From: Desulfovibrio oxyclinae DSM 11498
GTDB lineage: Bacteria; Desulfobacterota; Desulfovibrionia; Desulfovibrionales; Desulfovibrionaceae
Reading direction: 5' to 3'
NCBI RefSeq assembly: GCF_000375485.1
Contig: NZ_AQXE01000001.1
Location: 246,091-303,966 of the forward strand
DNA: 57,876 nt
Every line of letters begins with the position of its first letter. Positions within the stretch are counted from its first letter, which is position 1. The notes under the pieces are model-generated. The model searched no databases. It had not been told where the DNA came from and worked only from the letters and a program-made list of their open reading frames with translations. The translations under genes were made by a program, and so were the position numbers. This document shows, in pieces, positions 24,401-32,332 of this stretch.

Positions 24401-24803
24401 TGAGGAACTTCCCGGCTCCGACGAAGCCTGTGACGAACTGAGCTACGTCGCGGGTGATCTGTCCTGCGGTGGTATTCACTTCAGCTTCGGGCAGGGTCAA
24501 CCATTCGGGAGTTCCGTCGTCAGCTTCAGGGTCTATGTTGGGGTCTATGGCATGGGCGGCAGCGTCGAACGTGTGGTTGTCCACTGCGTCGTACACGCCC
24601 ACACCGAAGTCAACGGTTTCTTGTATGGCATTGCGGACGCCGCCAGCTGCACCGTTGACGACATCCGCAGCCTGTTCGAGGAGGCCAGGATCGCCCTCGA
24701 CGTTGACCTCCACTGCGGGACTGTCAGCGGGAGCGTCAGCGGGTTCAGGCGGGAGCAGCCCATCCTCACGCATTTTATCGTAGTCGATGACGACCTTCGC
24801 CAT
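21414..24803 (-). CDS. Large internal virion / DNA ejection protein (T7 gp16 position)
   Basis: A 1129-residue protein in the place of T7 gp16 (1318 residues). The N terminus is acidic and Pro/Ala-rich, with a glycine-rich hydrophobic segment near residues 115-150 (FVTGFVGAGKFLKGAK). Long helical stretches follow, and LSGVKTHVVNLTNTVKAFSMPVEKMVGS near residue 530 could insert in membranes. The lytic transglycosylase domain at the N terminus of T7 gp16 is not visible. It should be ejected with DNA and form part of the trans-envelope channel. Assignment is by order and size. Confidence 0.75.
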   Translation of the reverse strand: MAKVVIDYDKMREDGLLPPEPADAPADSPAVEVNVEGDPGLLEQAADVVNGAAGGVRNAIQETVDFGVGVYDAVDNHTFDAAAHAIDPNIDPEADDGTPEWLTLPEAEVNTTAGQITRDVAQFVTGFVGAGKFLKGAKLFQGGGKALQYGRATLQGAMADGIAMDPQQERLSNLIEEYPSLQTPITDYLAADPEDSDAEGRLKNALEGIVLGAATDGFVSVLKTMKRGMKPVAENVSKEAQEQIIREGVEETDRAISNVSEIETIERETGIAVDGDVKARAAAAEEINERPSVDVEGFKNHLLKVGRGEADLGEFDNSLFNIEKWDSPDEVKVVEQALENEIAPEIIERAGGVQSLEKIGTDAAKDVAEMVGSDTDTLMHTLGQTADGMEGLARKMVSGKLMLQSYNKEIAETVKRINLKPTEADQLRLVKLVDQATGYMDSLKRMQTEAARATSAGRIMTWDAVKTADIDLINETLEKVGGKKRVQRFARMMEAANGDPKAMSKLMRKGWKGKLFDISMEYYINALLSGVKTHVVNLTNTVKAFSMPVEKMVGSVGRGGFDKEMFMEGQKQLVSMHKFLGDAWQMAGKALKMEENILDPMHKVQDAPMYSLSPQNLGIEGQSFFRPGVGMSEADPMASFVDGLGQLTRIPSRLLMASDEFFKQVSYRSHLYSQLYTQGVKQKLEGEALQEFIDSKFAKFFDESGAGLAKDSLQWSRESTFTQDLEYGFGKGLQTFANTVPLLRLIFPFIRTPTNILRNVVDHTPGAARMTKRWSGAMAEGGERAALAKGAERVGGMLWATGFMMAANGQITGGGPKDWKMRQNLLRSGWQPYSFKVGDKYVSFSRADPWGSFFGLAADLYEINQDMSDTELGEVAKMGMMALQRNITSKTYLRGLTDLINALNDPERYGERFVHNFVSSWVPFSSGMTMFRNAEDPNMREVWDVVDAIKNRLPGYSEELPAKRDWLTGEPITYGGAFSRTVNPFTVWQDKNDPVMDELVRLGHGFSAPPKYIQQGGGKVELDSTLYSEFCKLHGTTRIGRYTLRERLERVMKSKAYDINREKYADTGDEYTSRRVMMIQKWITAYRKKAKHELLDRNPELAAKLRQARSEAIAAKRGKPVDNLINFGQ

Positions 24804-24806
24804 TGT

Positions 24807-26624
24807 TTACTCCTGTGTATCTTCTGCGACCTGGATGTAACGCTCCAGGCCGAGTTCCTTTGCTCGTTGTACGATGAAGGCGTCAACATCGCTGACACCA
24901 GCCTGTTGAGCCAGCTGACTCATTTCCGTGGTTTCACCAGCGTTGTACGCCATGAGTAACTGGAGGAACTGATCGCGATCCTCCTGAGCGGAGATGGACG
25001 AGGGACTTTCCAAAGGTTGGTTGATATCCCTCGGCTTGAATCTTTCCATCTTGAGGATTTCCTCTTGGAGGTCGTAGGCTTTCAATCGGACAGAACGCAA
25101 AGGCGGTTTGTTCCCGTTGTGTTCCTCTTGGTACTCTTCCATCCAGGTGATGAGCTTGTCGTTGAACAGATTACGCGCTTCGGTAGCTCGGAGATCGTCG
25201 TCAGCCGTTACGCTGTAGGGGTCACTTCCCCGGATCACACGAGAGGTGTCACGGGCTATCTGCGAGACAGTCCCATCGCGCAGCTGGTTCTCGTACCGCA
25301 TGGTGGAATCGTAATCGTCCATGAGAGCCTTGAAGGTAGACATATCGTACTTCGTCATCAGTCCTTCACGAATCTCGTCAGGGGTGATGTCGAACTTCGA
25401 GATGCGGAGCCTGAAGTCCGCTGCGGTTTCGATGGAATCCTCAGTGGGGACAAATTTCGTGGTCTTTGCAGTGATGACCCTGTCCTGGAAACCGATGAGT
25501 GAACGTGCCTTTGAGGGATCGAGGCGAGTAAGCTCTCGGTACAACTCGTTCTGTGTATAATCCGCAGAGGGATCGTCGAGCATCTCGGTTTGGAGTTCAG
25601 CAATTAAGGACTCGGCCTTCTGCTGCTTGAAGTGAGCCTCTTGCCGCCGCTCGAAGTCCCACTTCTTCATCTCCTGATTTTCGATCAGGTTCTCGACGTT
25701 CTCGCGAACCCTGGCACCGTAGCCGCCACCTCCGAGTGTAGCGATGGGCTTGCCATTTTCGTCCTTGGCGGTGGAAATGTAATCCAGAGCTTGCATGATC
25801 TCGGCGTTCTGATGCTCTTTCGCAACAGTCGCCAACTCGTCTACGACACGCTGGTTCGCTTCCGTGGCCGAAAGACCGTTGGCGATCATGTCGTCGAGTT
25901 GTCCCTGGATTTCCACGGCCAACTTCTGGGCAGACTCAACAGTTCCTGCTGAAGTTTCCCAATCGCCAGCCAGGGCGTACTTATCGCCTATACGGTTGAC
26001 GTAACCCCCAAGCTCGGTCTTGGCCCTTTCGATGTTGGCGTTCATTCGCCATTGGTTGTGCCGTGTGAAAACCGACTCGATGGCTTTCTGCATGGGCTTC
26101 TGCAAGCCTTCTGCAACTAGATCATCGTCAATGTCCGTCTGCCCGAACTCACGTTCCATCCACTCCTCGGCAAACTGATTCATGCCTTGGTTGACCGATG
26201 TCGGATCGTTCGGGTCTACTTTGTTGCGGTTGTCCTCCCACCAGCCGTTCAGTTCAGCCTCGAAGTCCAGCCCTTTGTTCTGGAGCCATGCGAGATTGAA
26301 ACCGCGCTGGAGGTGAGGGTTGGCCCCGGCATACTCCGGGTTTGCAGCGACGAACTCTTTCCAGGCCATGCGGTTCTTCTGGAAGAGGGCTACACCTTCC
26401 TCCAGTTGATCCGACTTCCACTGCTCATGCTTTCCATCCAGAAACCTCTGGAGTTTGGGTTCAGCGTCTGAGAGGGCAGAGGCCAGCTGCGTCCAGCCGC
26501 CGGATTTCATATTCGGCCTACCGATCATCCCCGGCAGCTGCCTCACATAACTGTCAGCGGCACGGGCGTTTATCGAAGGCTGCGCTCCACGTCGCTGTTG
26601 GAGCTTCTGGACTACTCGTGCCAT
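24807..26624 (-). CDS. Internal virion protein (T7 gp15-like)
   Basis: A 605-residue, mostly helical, soluble protein between the gp14- and gp16-like genes, where T7 has gp15 (747 residues). The N terminus is basic (MARVVQKLQQRRGAQPSINARAADS) and the rest is charged helices without a recognised catalytic motif. It should be part of the internal core and the ejected periplasmic tube. Assignment rests on gene order, length and helical content. Confidence 0.75.
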   Translation of the reverse strand: MARVVQKLQQRRGAQPSINARAADSYVRQLPGMIGRPNMKSGGWTQLASALSDAEPKLQRFLDGKHEQWKSDQLEEGVALFQKNRMAWKEFVAANPEYAGANPHLQRGFNLAWLQNKGLDFEAELNGWWEDNRNKVDPNDPTSVNQGMNQFAEEWMEREFGQTDIDDDLVAEGLQKPMQKAIESVFTRHNQWRMNANIERAKTELGGYVNRIGDKYALAGDWETSAGTVESAQKLAVEIQGQLDDMIANGLSATEANQRVVDELATVAKEHQNAEIMQALDYISTAKDENGKPIATLGGGGYGARVRENVENLIENQEMKKWDFERRQEAHFKQQKAESLIAELQTEMLDDPSADYTQNELYRELTRLDPSKARSLIGFQDRVITAKTTKFVPTEDSIETAADFRLRISKFDITPDEIREGLMTKYDMSTFKALMDDYDSTMRYENQLRDGTVSQIARDTSRVIRGSDPYSVTADDDLRATEARNLFNDKLITWMEEYQEEHNGNKPPLRSVRLKAYDLQEEILKMERFKPRDINQPLESPSSISAQEDRDQFLQLLMAYNAGETTEMSQLAQQAGVSDVDAFIVQRAKELGLERYIQVAEDTQE

Positions 26625-26628
26625 TTAT

Positions 26629-27207
26629 CTACTCCTTCTTTCCGAAGTATTTGTAGTGGTTATTGAGCGCAGACGTGCCGAGGGAAAGACCAGAAGCCAA
26701 GAGGCTCGGATTGTTCACAGGTGCCGGGGTGTACCTCTGGAAGCTCTTGCCTCTGTTCTGGGCCTCACGACGGAAGCCCTTGATCTGGATGTCGTTCTGG
26801 ACAGCGTCCATTTCCAGACTGTGCCTCATGGAGTCCCTGTACCGCGCTTCCTGTCTGTAGAAGTCGGCCATCAGGTTCTCAAACGAGACCCCAGCGGATT
26901 CACTGGAGGCCAGGGCAGTACCAGCCTTCTGGAGCCTTTCGATCTTGAGGTCCTGTATTTCCTCCGCTGTTGCCTCCCGTTTCTGCATGATTTCCATGTT
27001 GGCGGCAGCAGCTTGTTCTCGGTACGTCTGGTTGGCGATCTCGGCGTTCTGGAGCATGGCCCGTTGGTTCTCTTCAGCCATCCGTGCCTGATACTCGGCC
27101 TGTGCGTTCGCCTGTTCCTGCGACATCATGTAGTTCGCCCCGGCAGACGCCGCGCTCATCGCCATTGAAGCTACAAACATTTGAGTTGCCGTCATTGCTT
27201 CACACAT
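26629..27207 (-). CDS. Internal virion protein B (T7 gp14-like)
   Basis: A 192-residue protein, close to T7 gp14 (196). Residues 7-28 are small and hydrophobic (MFVASMAMSAASAGANYMMS), followed by a long Ala/Gln/Glu-rich helix and a C-terminal YTPAPVNNPSLLASGLSLG. This layout is typical of gp14, which forms the outer-membrane pore on ejection. GAGGATTCGCCC precedes the ATG, and it overlaps the gp13-like gene by 16 bp. Confidence 0.85.
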   Translation of the reverse strand: MCEAMTATQMFVASMAMSAASAGANYMMSQEQANAQAEYQARMAEENQRAMLQNAEIANQTYREQAAAANMEIMQKREATAEEIQDLKIERLQKAGTALASSESAGVSFENLMADFYRQEARYRDSMRHSLEMDAVQNDIQIKGFRREAQNRGKSFQRYTPAPVNNPSLLASGLSLGTSALNNHYKYFGKKE

Positions 27208-27671
27208 GGGCGAATCCTCACGAACTCGTAGAAGGGGCGTTTTCCCTTCCCGTGGTTTGGGTGGTAGTTAATGAACTTGAAGCCTGACCACCGGAGCCAT
27301 TTGATATGGACGGTGTTCCTGGCATCGACGAAGTTGTAGAGGAGATCGTAGGTGTCATGGAGGCGATCCGCGCCTTCCCTGCTGCGCCTGAGAAACTGGA
27401 AAGGATACTTCTCAAGCGTGTCAGTGCAGTGCATCCACACAGCCCCGCTGTTCAACTGAAGAGGGTTAGGGACCACGCCGTAGATACCAACGAGGTCGCC
27501 TTCCTCCCCAAGCATGACGTAGCAGGGGTCGGAAGCGTAGAAAGCACGTTCGAGGTAGGCCACCGAGTATTCCCCGATGGCCGCTCTGACCTCTTCTACG
27601 TCTGCGCTGCGGAGTTGTGGGGCCAGTACCTTGATGTCCTCAATGGTTGCTGGTCTCACATACTTATTCAT
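27192..27671 (-). CDS. Internal virion protein A (T7 gp13-like), GNAT-like fold
   Basis: A 159-residue protein. The segment DTYDLLYNFVDARNTVHIKWLRWSGFKF resembles the end of T7 gp13 (DTLWNYVWVGNTSHIRFL). The N-terminal VRPATIEDIKVLAPQLR and the middle VMLGEEGDLVGIYGV recall acetyltransferase folds. In T7 gp13 is needed for virion assembly but is not in the mature core. It overlaps the gp12-like stop (TAATG), so it is translationally coupled. Confidence 0.82.
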   Translation of the reverse strand: MNKYVRPATIEDIKVLAPQLRSADVEEVRAAIGEYSVAYLERAFYASDPCYVMLGEEGDLVGIYGVVPNPLQLNSGAVWMHCTDTLEKYPFQFLRRSREGADRLHDTYDLLYNFVDARNTVHIKWLRWSGFKFINYHPNHGKGKRPFYEFVRIRPCVKQ

Positions 27672-30019
27672 TACAGACGTTTACTCCTGATTGTGTAGAG
27701 AGCTTCCCACTCTGCCGAAAGGAACTTACTCGGTAGGAAGCTGTCGTTGACAAGATCGACCTGTACTTGATCGTTTTTGGACATCACGGGGAATCGGTGC
27801 TTGCCGTTTTCGAGGGGCATTTCACCGATTACGTTGGAACCGGAGCCGAGAACACGGCCAGTGAACTCGTACTTTTGCGTTTCCCGGTAAAGAGGAGTGA
27901 CTTCGGCGCGGAAGTATCCGGTATCTGCGAAGATCACAGTCCAGAAGCGCATCTGGAGTCTTCCGGCACCGACCACGGACTGCCCGCCTCCCATCGCTTC
28001 TTCTTTGATGACCTGAGTGGAGAAGCGGTAACGGAGGGTGTAAGGGACTCCAATAAAGACTTTCTCGGTGTCCCACTTACCGAATACCGTGATCGCGTTT
28101 CCGTCTCGTGCTTCAATCCCCAGAACCTTCCCAGGAACAGAGCCACCGTGCCGTGTGACCACGGTCACGTCACCGTCGTGCGAGTAGGGGAGAACAAAGG
28201 TGGTGCTGTTGCTGATCTCGTCATAGGAGACCTGACAGGCCGCTTCCGTGACCTTGCGATCCAGATGATACTCGAACGGAGCATCCGGGTCTTTGTGGCC
28301 GGGTTCTACGTCCATACGTTCCATGTAAACACCGTCAGGGTACTGGACGACGAGGAACAGGGACGTATCCAGGAACTCAGCGTTCAAGACCGAGCCTGAG
28401 AACGTCCAACGTCCCCACGAACTCTGCATCTTTTCAGCCCCGGACCAATAGTATTTGTAGATGTAGACGCTTCCAGGGGCATCGGAAGAAAGGACAGCGA
28501 GAATGTCCTCGTTGGTGGCTACAGAGAGTTTGTGGACGCCTCCAGGAATGTACTGTGGGACGTGTCCAGTGATCTCGGCAGCGTCCTTCGCGTCAGTATC
28601 GTCGATGATGTAGTATTCCCGGATGCCGGAATACCGCCCTTTGTTCACCGCAAAGAAGACGTTCTTACCAGCACCGACGGGCTTTGCATCCAGGGACGCC
28701 TCGAAGTCCGTCAGGTTGGTGATGGCGGCAGTCGTCGGGGACAGTACGTCGCCACCGTCCAGCGTGAACTGGGTCTGGTCGGAGAACAGGAGAAGCTCCT
28801 CGTTGAAGGGGATCGCGTGATGAAGGACGGAGACCTTGGTATGGCTTGCCGCCACGTCTATGGGGTCAGAGTCAACCAGCGTTGTGACAGTCGAAGGAAA
28901 GAACTTGAAGAACTCAGCGGCCTGGGAAAGGACGCAGTTCTCATCTGACAGGAAGCCAAGACGATTCCTGTAGAAGAAGATGTCGTTGAGAGACTTTCCC
29001 ACGAAAGAAGGAGCCTGTGCGCTCTCTTCGTCACCCACTTCCCTTTGTCCCCATTCAACCGTTTTGAACGTGAAGGTGCCATCAGCCTCCCTTACGAGCG
29101 CGTGTGGCATGGTGGAAGCGTCGAACTTCCAGGGGATGTTGGGCTTCACGGTTTCCAGCCAGACACCGCTGTCGAACTGGATTGTTTCATCATCGTTGTT
29201 CGGGACGAACTTGACATAATAGTTGTCGAAGTTTGAGGTGTTGTCGCCAACGATCTCAACGGTGAAATCACGAGGAGCCACAGTAGGCAGTTCGCTGAAC
29301 CGCTGGGTCCTCGTCTTCGCCATTGTGGTGTGTGAGTTTGAACGGCTGTCCTCGACTTCCAAGTTGAAGTCTGCGCCGTCCTCACGGCGAATCCAGAGGG
29401 TGGACTGCTTCATGTCAATCAGGAAGCCCGTCAGGTTGGCCTCCAGATCAGCCTTGAGGTCTTCGGCCACCTTCGTGGTTTCACACGGAGGGCTGGAGCC
29501 GATGCTTGCGCTGGCCTTGTAGCCATCGACTGTGACGCTGTAGGTCGTGTCGTAGCTGGCCTGTTTGATGAAAACGATGCCTTCAACCCCACGCGACGGG
29601 GAAAGATCGGCCTGATCCATCTCCACCTTCACTTGAGTGTTCACGACGAACGTGTGGTCAGCGATGGTTATGGCTCGAAACTGCTTGGAGGCATCGGGGG
29701 CAGACAGGTATTCTTTACCTTCAGGAAAGTTCACGGTCTTTTCGTTACCGTCCAGATCGAACACCTTAATATCACCGTCGGAGAGGACCACGAGGTATCG
29801 CTCGTTCATGTCCCGATTGATGACGTGGGTGTAAGCGTTGCCCATCTGACCATCGAGAATCTTGGCAACATGGGAAGTCGCTGGGCGTTTTCTGAGACCT
29901 TCGACTACACTGGAGTATGCGTTGTCCTGGAGTTCGCACTGCGAGGACAACCGCAGCGCGTAAGGCTGCTGGCTCACTCCGTTCACCATGTTCGGGATAG
30001 AGGTGGAGATGATTGCCAT
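27671..30019 (-). CDS. Tail tubular protein B (T7 gp12-like, nozzle)
   Basis: A 782-residue protein, the same size class as T7 gp12 (794). The N terminus (TSIPNMVNGVSQQPYALRLSSQCELQDNAYSSVVEGLRKRP) carries the NGVSQQ and LRKRP motifs diagnostic of tail tubular protein B. The remaining sequence is beta-propeller-like, with repeated DGDIKVFDLDG-type strands. It forms the tail nozzle below the adaptor ring. It lies four bases after the gp11-like gene. Confidence 0.95.
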   Translation of the reverse strand: MAIISTSIPNMVNGVSQQPYALRLSSQCELQDNAYSSVVEGLRKRPATSHVAKILDGQMGNAYTHVINRDMNERYLVVLSDGDIKVFDLDGNEKTVNFPEGKEYLSAPDASKQFRAITIADHTFVVNTQVKVEMDQADLSPSRGVEGIVFIKQASYDTTYSVTVDGYKASASIGSSPPCETTKVAEDLKADLEANLTGFLIDMKQSTLWIRREDGADFNLEVEDSRSNSHTTMAKTRTQRFSELPTVAPRDFTVEIVGDNTSNFDNYYVKFVPNNDDETIQFDSGVWLETVKPNIPWKFDASTMPHALVREADGTFTFKTVEWGQREVGDEESAQAPSFVGKSLNDIFFYRNRLGFLSDENCVLSQAAEFFKFFPSTVTTLVDSDPIDVAASHTKVSVLHHAIPFNEELLLFSDQTQFTLDGGDVLSPTTAAITNLTDFEASLDAKPVGAGKNVFFAVNKGRYSGIREYYIIDDTDAKDAAEITGHVPQYIPGGVHKLSVATNEDILAVLSSDAPGSVYIYKYYWSGAEKMQSSWGRWTFSGSVLNAEFLDTSLFLVVQYPDGVYMERMDVEPGHKDPDAPFEYHLDRKVTEAACQVSYDEISNSTTFVLPYSHDGDVTVVTRHGGSVPGKVLGIEARDGNAITVFGKWDTEKVFIGVPYTLRYRFSTQVIKEEAMGGGQSVVGAGRLQMRFWTVIFADTGYFRAEVTPLYRETQKYEFTGRVLGSGSNVIGEMPLENGKHRFPVMSKNDQVQVDLVNDSFLPSKFLSAEWEALYTIRSKRL

Positions 30020-30022
30020 TTG

Positions 30023-30628
30023 TTACCTCGTTAAGACTTGCCCGACGCTCCAGTTGGAAAGAATCCCGGACGCCCCGGTGAATACGTTGGAGTCCGCATT
30101 CTCGCTCTGACTATCTACAAGGATCGAACGCGCTTTTATCTCGTCCACCTCATTGAAGGCATGGAGAGTGTCGGAACCAACAACACGGTCCTGGAAGATT
30201 CTGGCGGCACGGATGGTGGCGTACCGACGAGCGGCTTCCGGCATTTCCTCGAACGGGAGCAGGAGGATCACTTCCGCGTAGAGCGTCTCGTTGAACTCAT
30301 AGGTATGCTTCCTGCGGTCGTAGAGCCTCTTTCCACGCACCACTACATCCCTGTCGGGATACTGGAGAGGGTCCAGGTCTACGTTCACGCAATTCTGCGG
30401 CAGCATGATGTTCTTGGTGGCGAGATCAGGAACGAGCGGGTATTCGACTTCGGTATTGAAGTGCCACCCTTCTGTCTGCATCTCGTTACTGACTTCGTGT
30501 AGAATGTTCTGCGCCACAACTGCATCAGTGGTAAGACTGTCGCCAAGGCTGGAAACCGGAGTTTCTCCAATGGTGGAGAGTATAGTGTTGACCGCTTCAA
30601 GCTCGGTGGTAGGAGTATTGCGGAGCAT
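30023..30628 (-). CDS. Tail tubular protein A (T7 gp11-like, adaptor)
   Basis: A 201-residue protein (T7 gp11 is 196). The beginning TTELEAVNTILSTIGETPVSSL and the middle LPQNCVNVDLDP, VVVRGKRLYDRRKHTYEF and AARRYATIRAARIFQDRVVGSD are characteristic of the podoviral adaptor that bridges portal and nozzle. It follows the post-capsid terminator and starts the tail gene series. Confidence 0.95.
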   Translation of the reverse strand: MLRNTPTTELEAVNTILSTIGETPVSSLGDSLTTDAVVAQNILHEVSNEMQTEGWHFNTEVEYPLVPDLATKNIMLPQNCVNVDLDPLQYPDRDVVVRGKRLYDRRKHTYEFNETLYAEVILLLPFEEMPEAARRYATIRAARIFQDRVVGSDTLHAFNEVDEIKARSILVDSQSENADSNVFTGASGILSNWSVGQVLTR

Positions 30629-30647
30629 AGGTGCCTCCTTGACAAAA

Positions 30648-30681
30648 AAGGGAGGACCCTCGTGTTGAAGAGTCCTCCCTT
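30648..30681 (-). terminator. Terminator after the capsid gene (T-phi-like)
   Basis: AAGGGAGGAC/GTCCTCCCTT (30648-30657 and 30672-30681), a perfect 10-bp stem with a 14-base loop, followed on the minus strand by TTTTTT. It lies between capsid and tail genes, as T-phi does behind T7 gene 10, and should lower tail gene expression relative to capsid. Confidence 0.88.
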
Positions 30682-30699
30682 GATGTCAGCTATTGCTGG

Positions 30700-31671
30700 T
30701 TAGGCAGCCTTGGAGATTTCAACGCTGCATTCAGGGCGCAGGAAGCCGTGGCCCATCGCGTACTTGGCGACGAACAGGGTGCCCTGGTACATCACCTCGA
30801 AGTCGTTTCCGGTCTTCTGGAGAGCGAGGTCCTTGAGCTTCACGGTGCCGATGGCCTGACGCTGCATGGCAATGGCAACGGTGTCGGTGAAGTCACCGAA
30901 GTACGGGTTGTTCTCACCGGAGGTAGCGGAAGCAATGTTCTCGCCAGCCGGGACGTTGTTGGACTTCACGATGGAGAGGCCAGCAACTTTGAGAATCTTG
31001 CCGTCAGCGTAGACGCCCTGACCACCCCAGTCTCGGTTCAGGAGCTTGGTGGTCTGCGCCATCAGGTAATACTGAGCGGGCTTGACGATGAAGTAGCGGT
31101 CGTTCTCAGGTACGTCCTTCTCGTCGAAAATCTGGTTGGCATCAAAGGCCATGCCAGCCAGGATTTCACCGTCGGTGGCAGCGGAGGTGTTCTTCAGGAG
31201 AGAACCGCCGTGACCGCCGTCAACGGTAGCTGCTTCACGAGCGTTCAGGACAGCGACCCGGAGACACTTCTTGTCGAACTCACGGGCCAGCGCAGCACCC
31301 AGCTGCTTGGTGTATTCCTGACGCACGTCGTAGTGGTTCTTGGCTTCATCCAGATCGTAGATGAACACGTCAGAGATCAGGAGGTCGTCGATCTTGATGA
31401 TGCGTTCATTGTGCTTGATCTGGTTCTGACCAAGGATCGGGGTACCCGGAGTATGGTAACGGGCAGTCGCCTTCCAGGTCGCAGGGAAGGACGCAGACTT
31501 ACCGCTGTTGATGGTCCTCATCAGGTGGAGGTCCTTCATCACGTTGGTTTCCTCGAAGGCGGTGAGGACTTCACCAGTGAACACCTTGAGGAACATTGCG
31601 TTTTCCTGCTCCCAGGAACCGTCGGACTGCGCGTTAACCCAACCCGGATTGGAACGGATAGCATCGGCCAT
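30700..31671 (-). CDS. Major capsid protein (T7 gp10-like)
   Basis: A 323-residue HK97-fold capsid protein of the T7 gp10 type (345). Recognisable segments are FLKVFTGEVLTAFEE near residue 27, DDLLISDVFIYDLDEAKNHYDVR near residue 95, and AQYYLMAQTTKLLNRDWGG near residue 200. It follows the scaffold and a small membrane protein gene. AAGGAG precedes the ATG. A 233-bp leader upstream and a strong terminator downstream bracket the gene, as expected for the most highly expressed virion component. Confidence 0.95.
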   Translation of the reverse strand: MADAIRSNPGWVNAQSDGSWEQENAMFLKVFTGEVLTAFEETNVMKDLHLMRTINSGKSASFPATWKATARYHTPGTPILGQNQIKHNERIIKIDDLLISDVFIYDLDEAKNHYDVRQEYTKQLGAALAREFDKKCLRVAVLNAREAATVDGGHGGSLLKNTSAATDGEILAGMAFDANQIFDEKDVPENDRYFIVKPAQYYLMAQTTKLLNRDWGGQGVYADGKILKVAGLSIVKSNNVPAGENIASATSGENNPYFGDFTDTVAIAMQRQAIGTVKLKDLALQKTGNDFEVMYQGTLFVAKYAMGHGFLRPECSVEISKAA

Positions 31672-31904
31672 TTTAGAACTCCTTGTGCAAAAGTAGTGGT
31701 GTAGAGGGGATAGGGTTTGAACCGTTCTCCACTCGTGGTTCCACGCCTTTCAGCGGCAAGTTGTCCGACGCATCGGGCTTGGCTTACTTTGCGAGACACA
31801 CGTTGTGGGAGTAGTCGCCTTGAGAGGCGCACTAGCTTTCCCTGGCACAAGGATAGAAAGCCGGGAGGGACTTACAGGACACCATGCCCTCCCGGTGAGT
31901 AGGA
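31672..31904 (-). other. Leader of the capsid gene
   Basis: A 233-bp non-coding interval upstream of the capsid gene. It begins on the minus strand with a GC-rich stem-loop (31861-31895) and then shows no ORF and no minus-strand copy of the phage promoter. On the plus strand CGCACTAG (31828-31835) matches the promoter core, in the wrong direction. A structured leader that stabilises capsid mRNA would fit. Confidence 0.4.
31861..31895 (-). terminator. Stem-loop between holin-like and capsid genes
   Basis: CCGGGAGGG/CCCTCCCGG (31861-31869 and 31887-31895) is a perfect 9-bp stem followed on the minus strand by CTTTCTAT. It may act as a weak terminator or, because it starts the capsid leader, as an mRNA 5' end processing site. 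Confidence 0.5.
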
Positions 31905-32315
31905 TCATCGTTTGATTTTGAAGCGGGTAATGAAGTCCTTGAACAACCATCGGAGACCGAAAGCAGCGACGATCTGGCCGACCACAGCAAGCTCTAGCCA
32001 CCAAGGGGAATCCTTGAGGACCTCGAATCCCTGCCGCATATAAGGTTGCAGATCAGGAACGAAGCAGCCGACGAGCATTGCTAGGGTGGCGAGTGTCCAG
32101 GCTTCATCAACCAGGGTGAACTTCCGTTGCCGCATGGCCTCGGCGTCCCAGTCGATCTCAGCGTTCTTGGACATCTCCGCTCGTTTTATGGCGGCTTGCG
32201 CGTTCAGTTTCTCGATTTCAAGTCTGGTTTCTTCGCGGACTTTCTTACGCTCCACCCATCCTTTGACGGGCGAGGCGATGAGGTCGATCAGCGGCCCGAT
32301 GAAGGGAATGTTCAT
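31905..32315 (-). CDS. Membrane protein, possible holin
   Basis: A 136-residue protein. It begins MNIPFIGPLIDLIASPVKGWVERKKV, continues with a charged helix (EETRLEIEKLNAQAAIKRAEM), and has two hydrophobic helices at about residues 75-92 and 108-126. This arrangement occurs in small phage membrane proteins annotated as three-TM holins. It lies between scaffold and capsid genes, an unusual position for a lysis gene. Function as holin is inferred; a role in capsid morphogenesis cannot be excluded. Confidence 0.55.
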   Translation of the reverse strand: MNIPFIGPLIDLIASPVKGWVERKKVREETRLEIEKLNAQAAIKRAEMSKNAEIDWDAEAMRQRKFTLVDEAWTLATLAMLVGCFVPDLQPYMRQGFEVLKDSPWWLELAVVGQIVAAFGLRWLFKDFITRFKIKR

Positions 32316-32332
32316 GATGTCCTCCTCGTGGA

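Noticed and set aside
31828..31835. Plus-strand CGCACTAG as a seventh phage promoter
   Set aside because: Only the 8-bp core matches; upstream and downstream bases differ and it would read against all virion genes. Kept only as a remark.
31690..31860. tRNA-like segment (GGTTCAAACCC) in the capsid leader
   Set aside because: The T-arm does not pair beyond two bases and no acceptor or anticodon stem forms.
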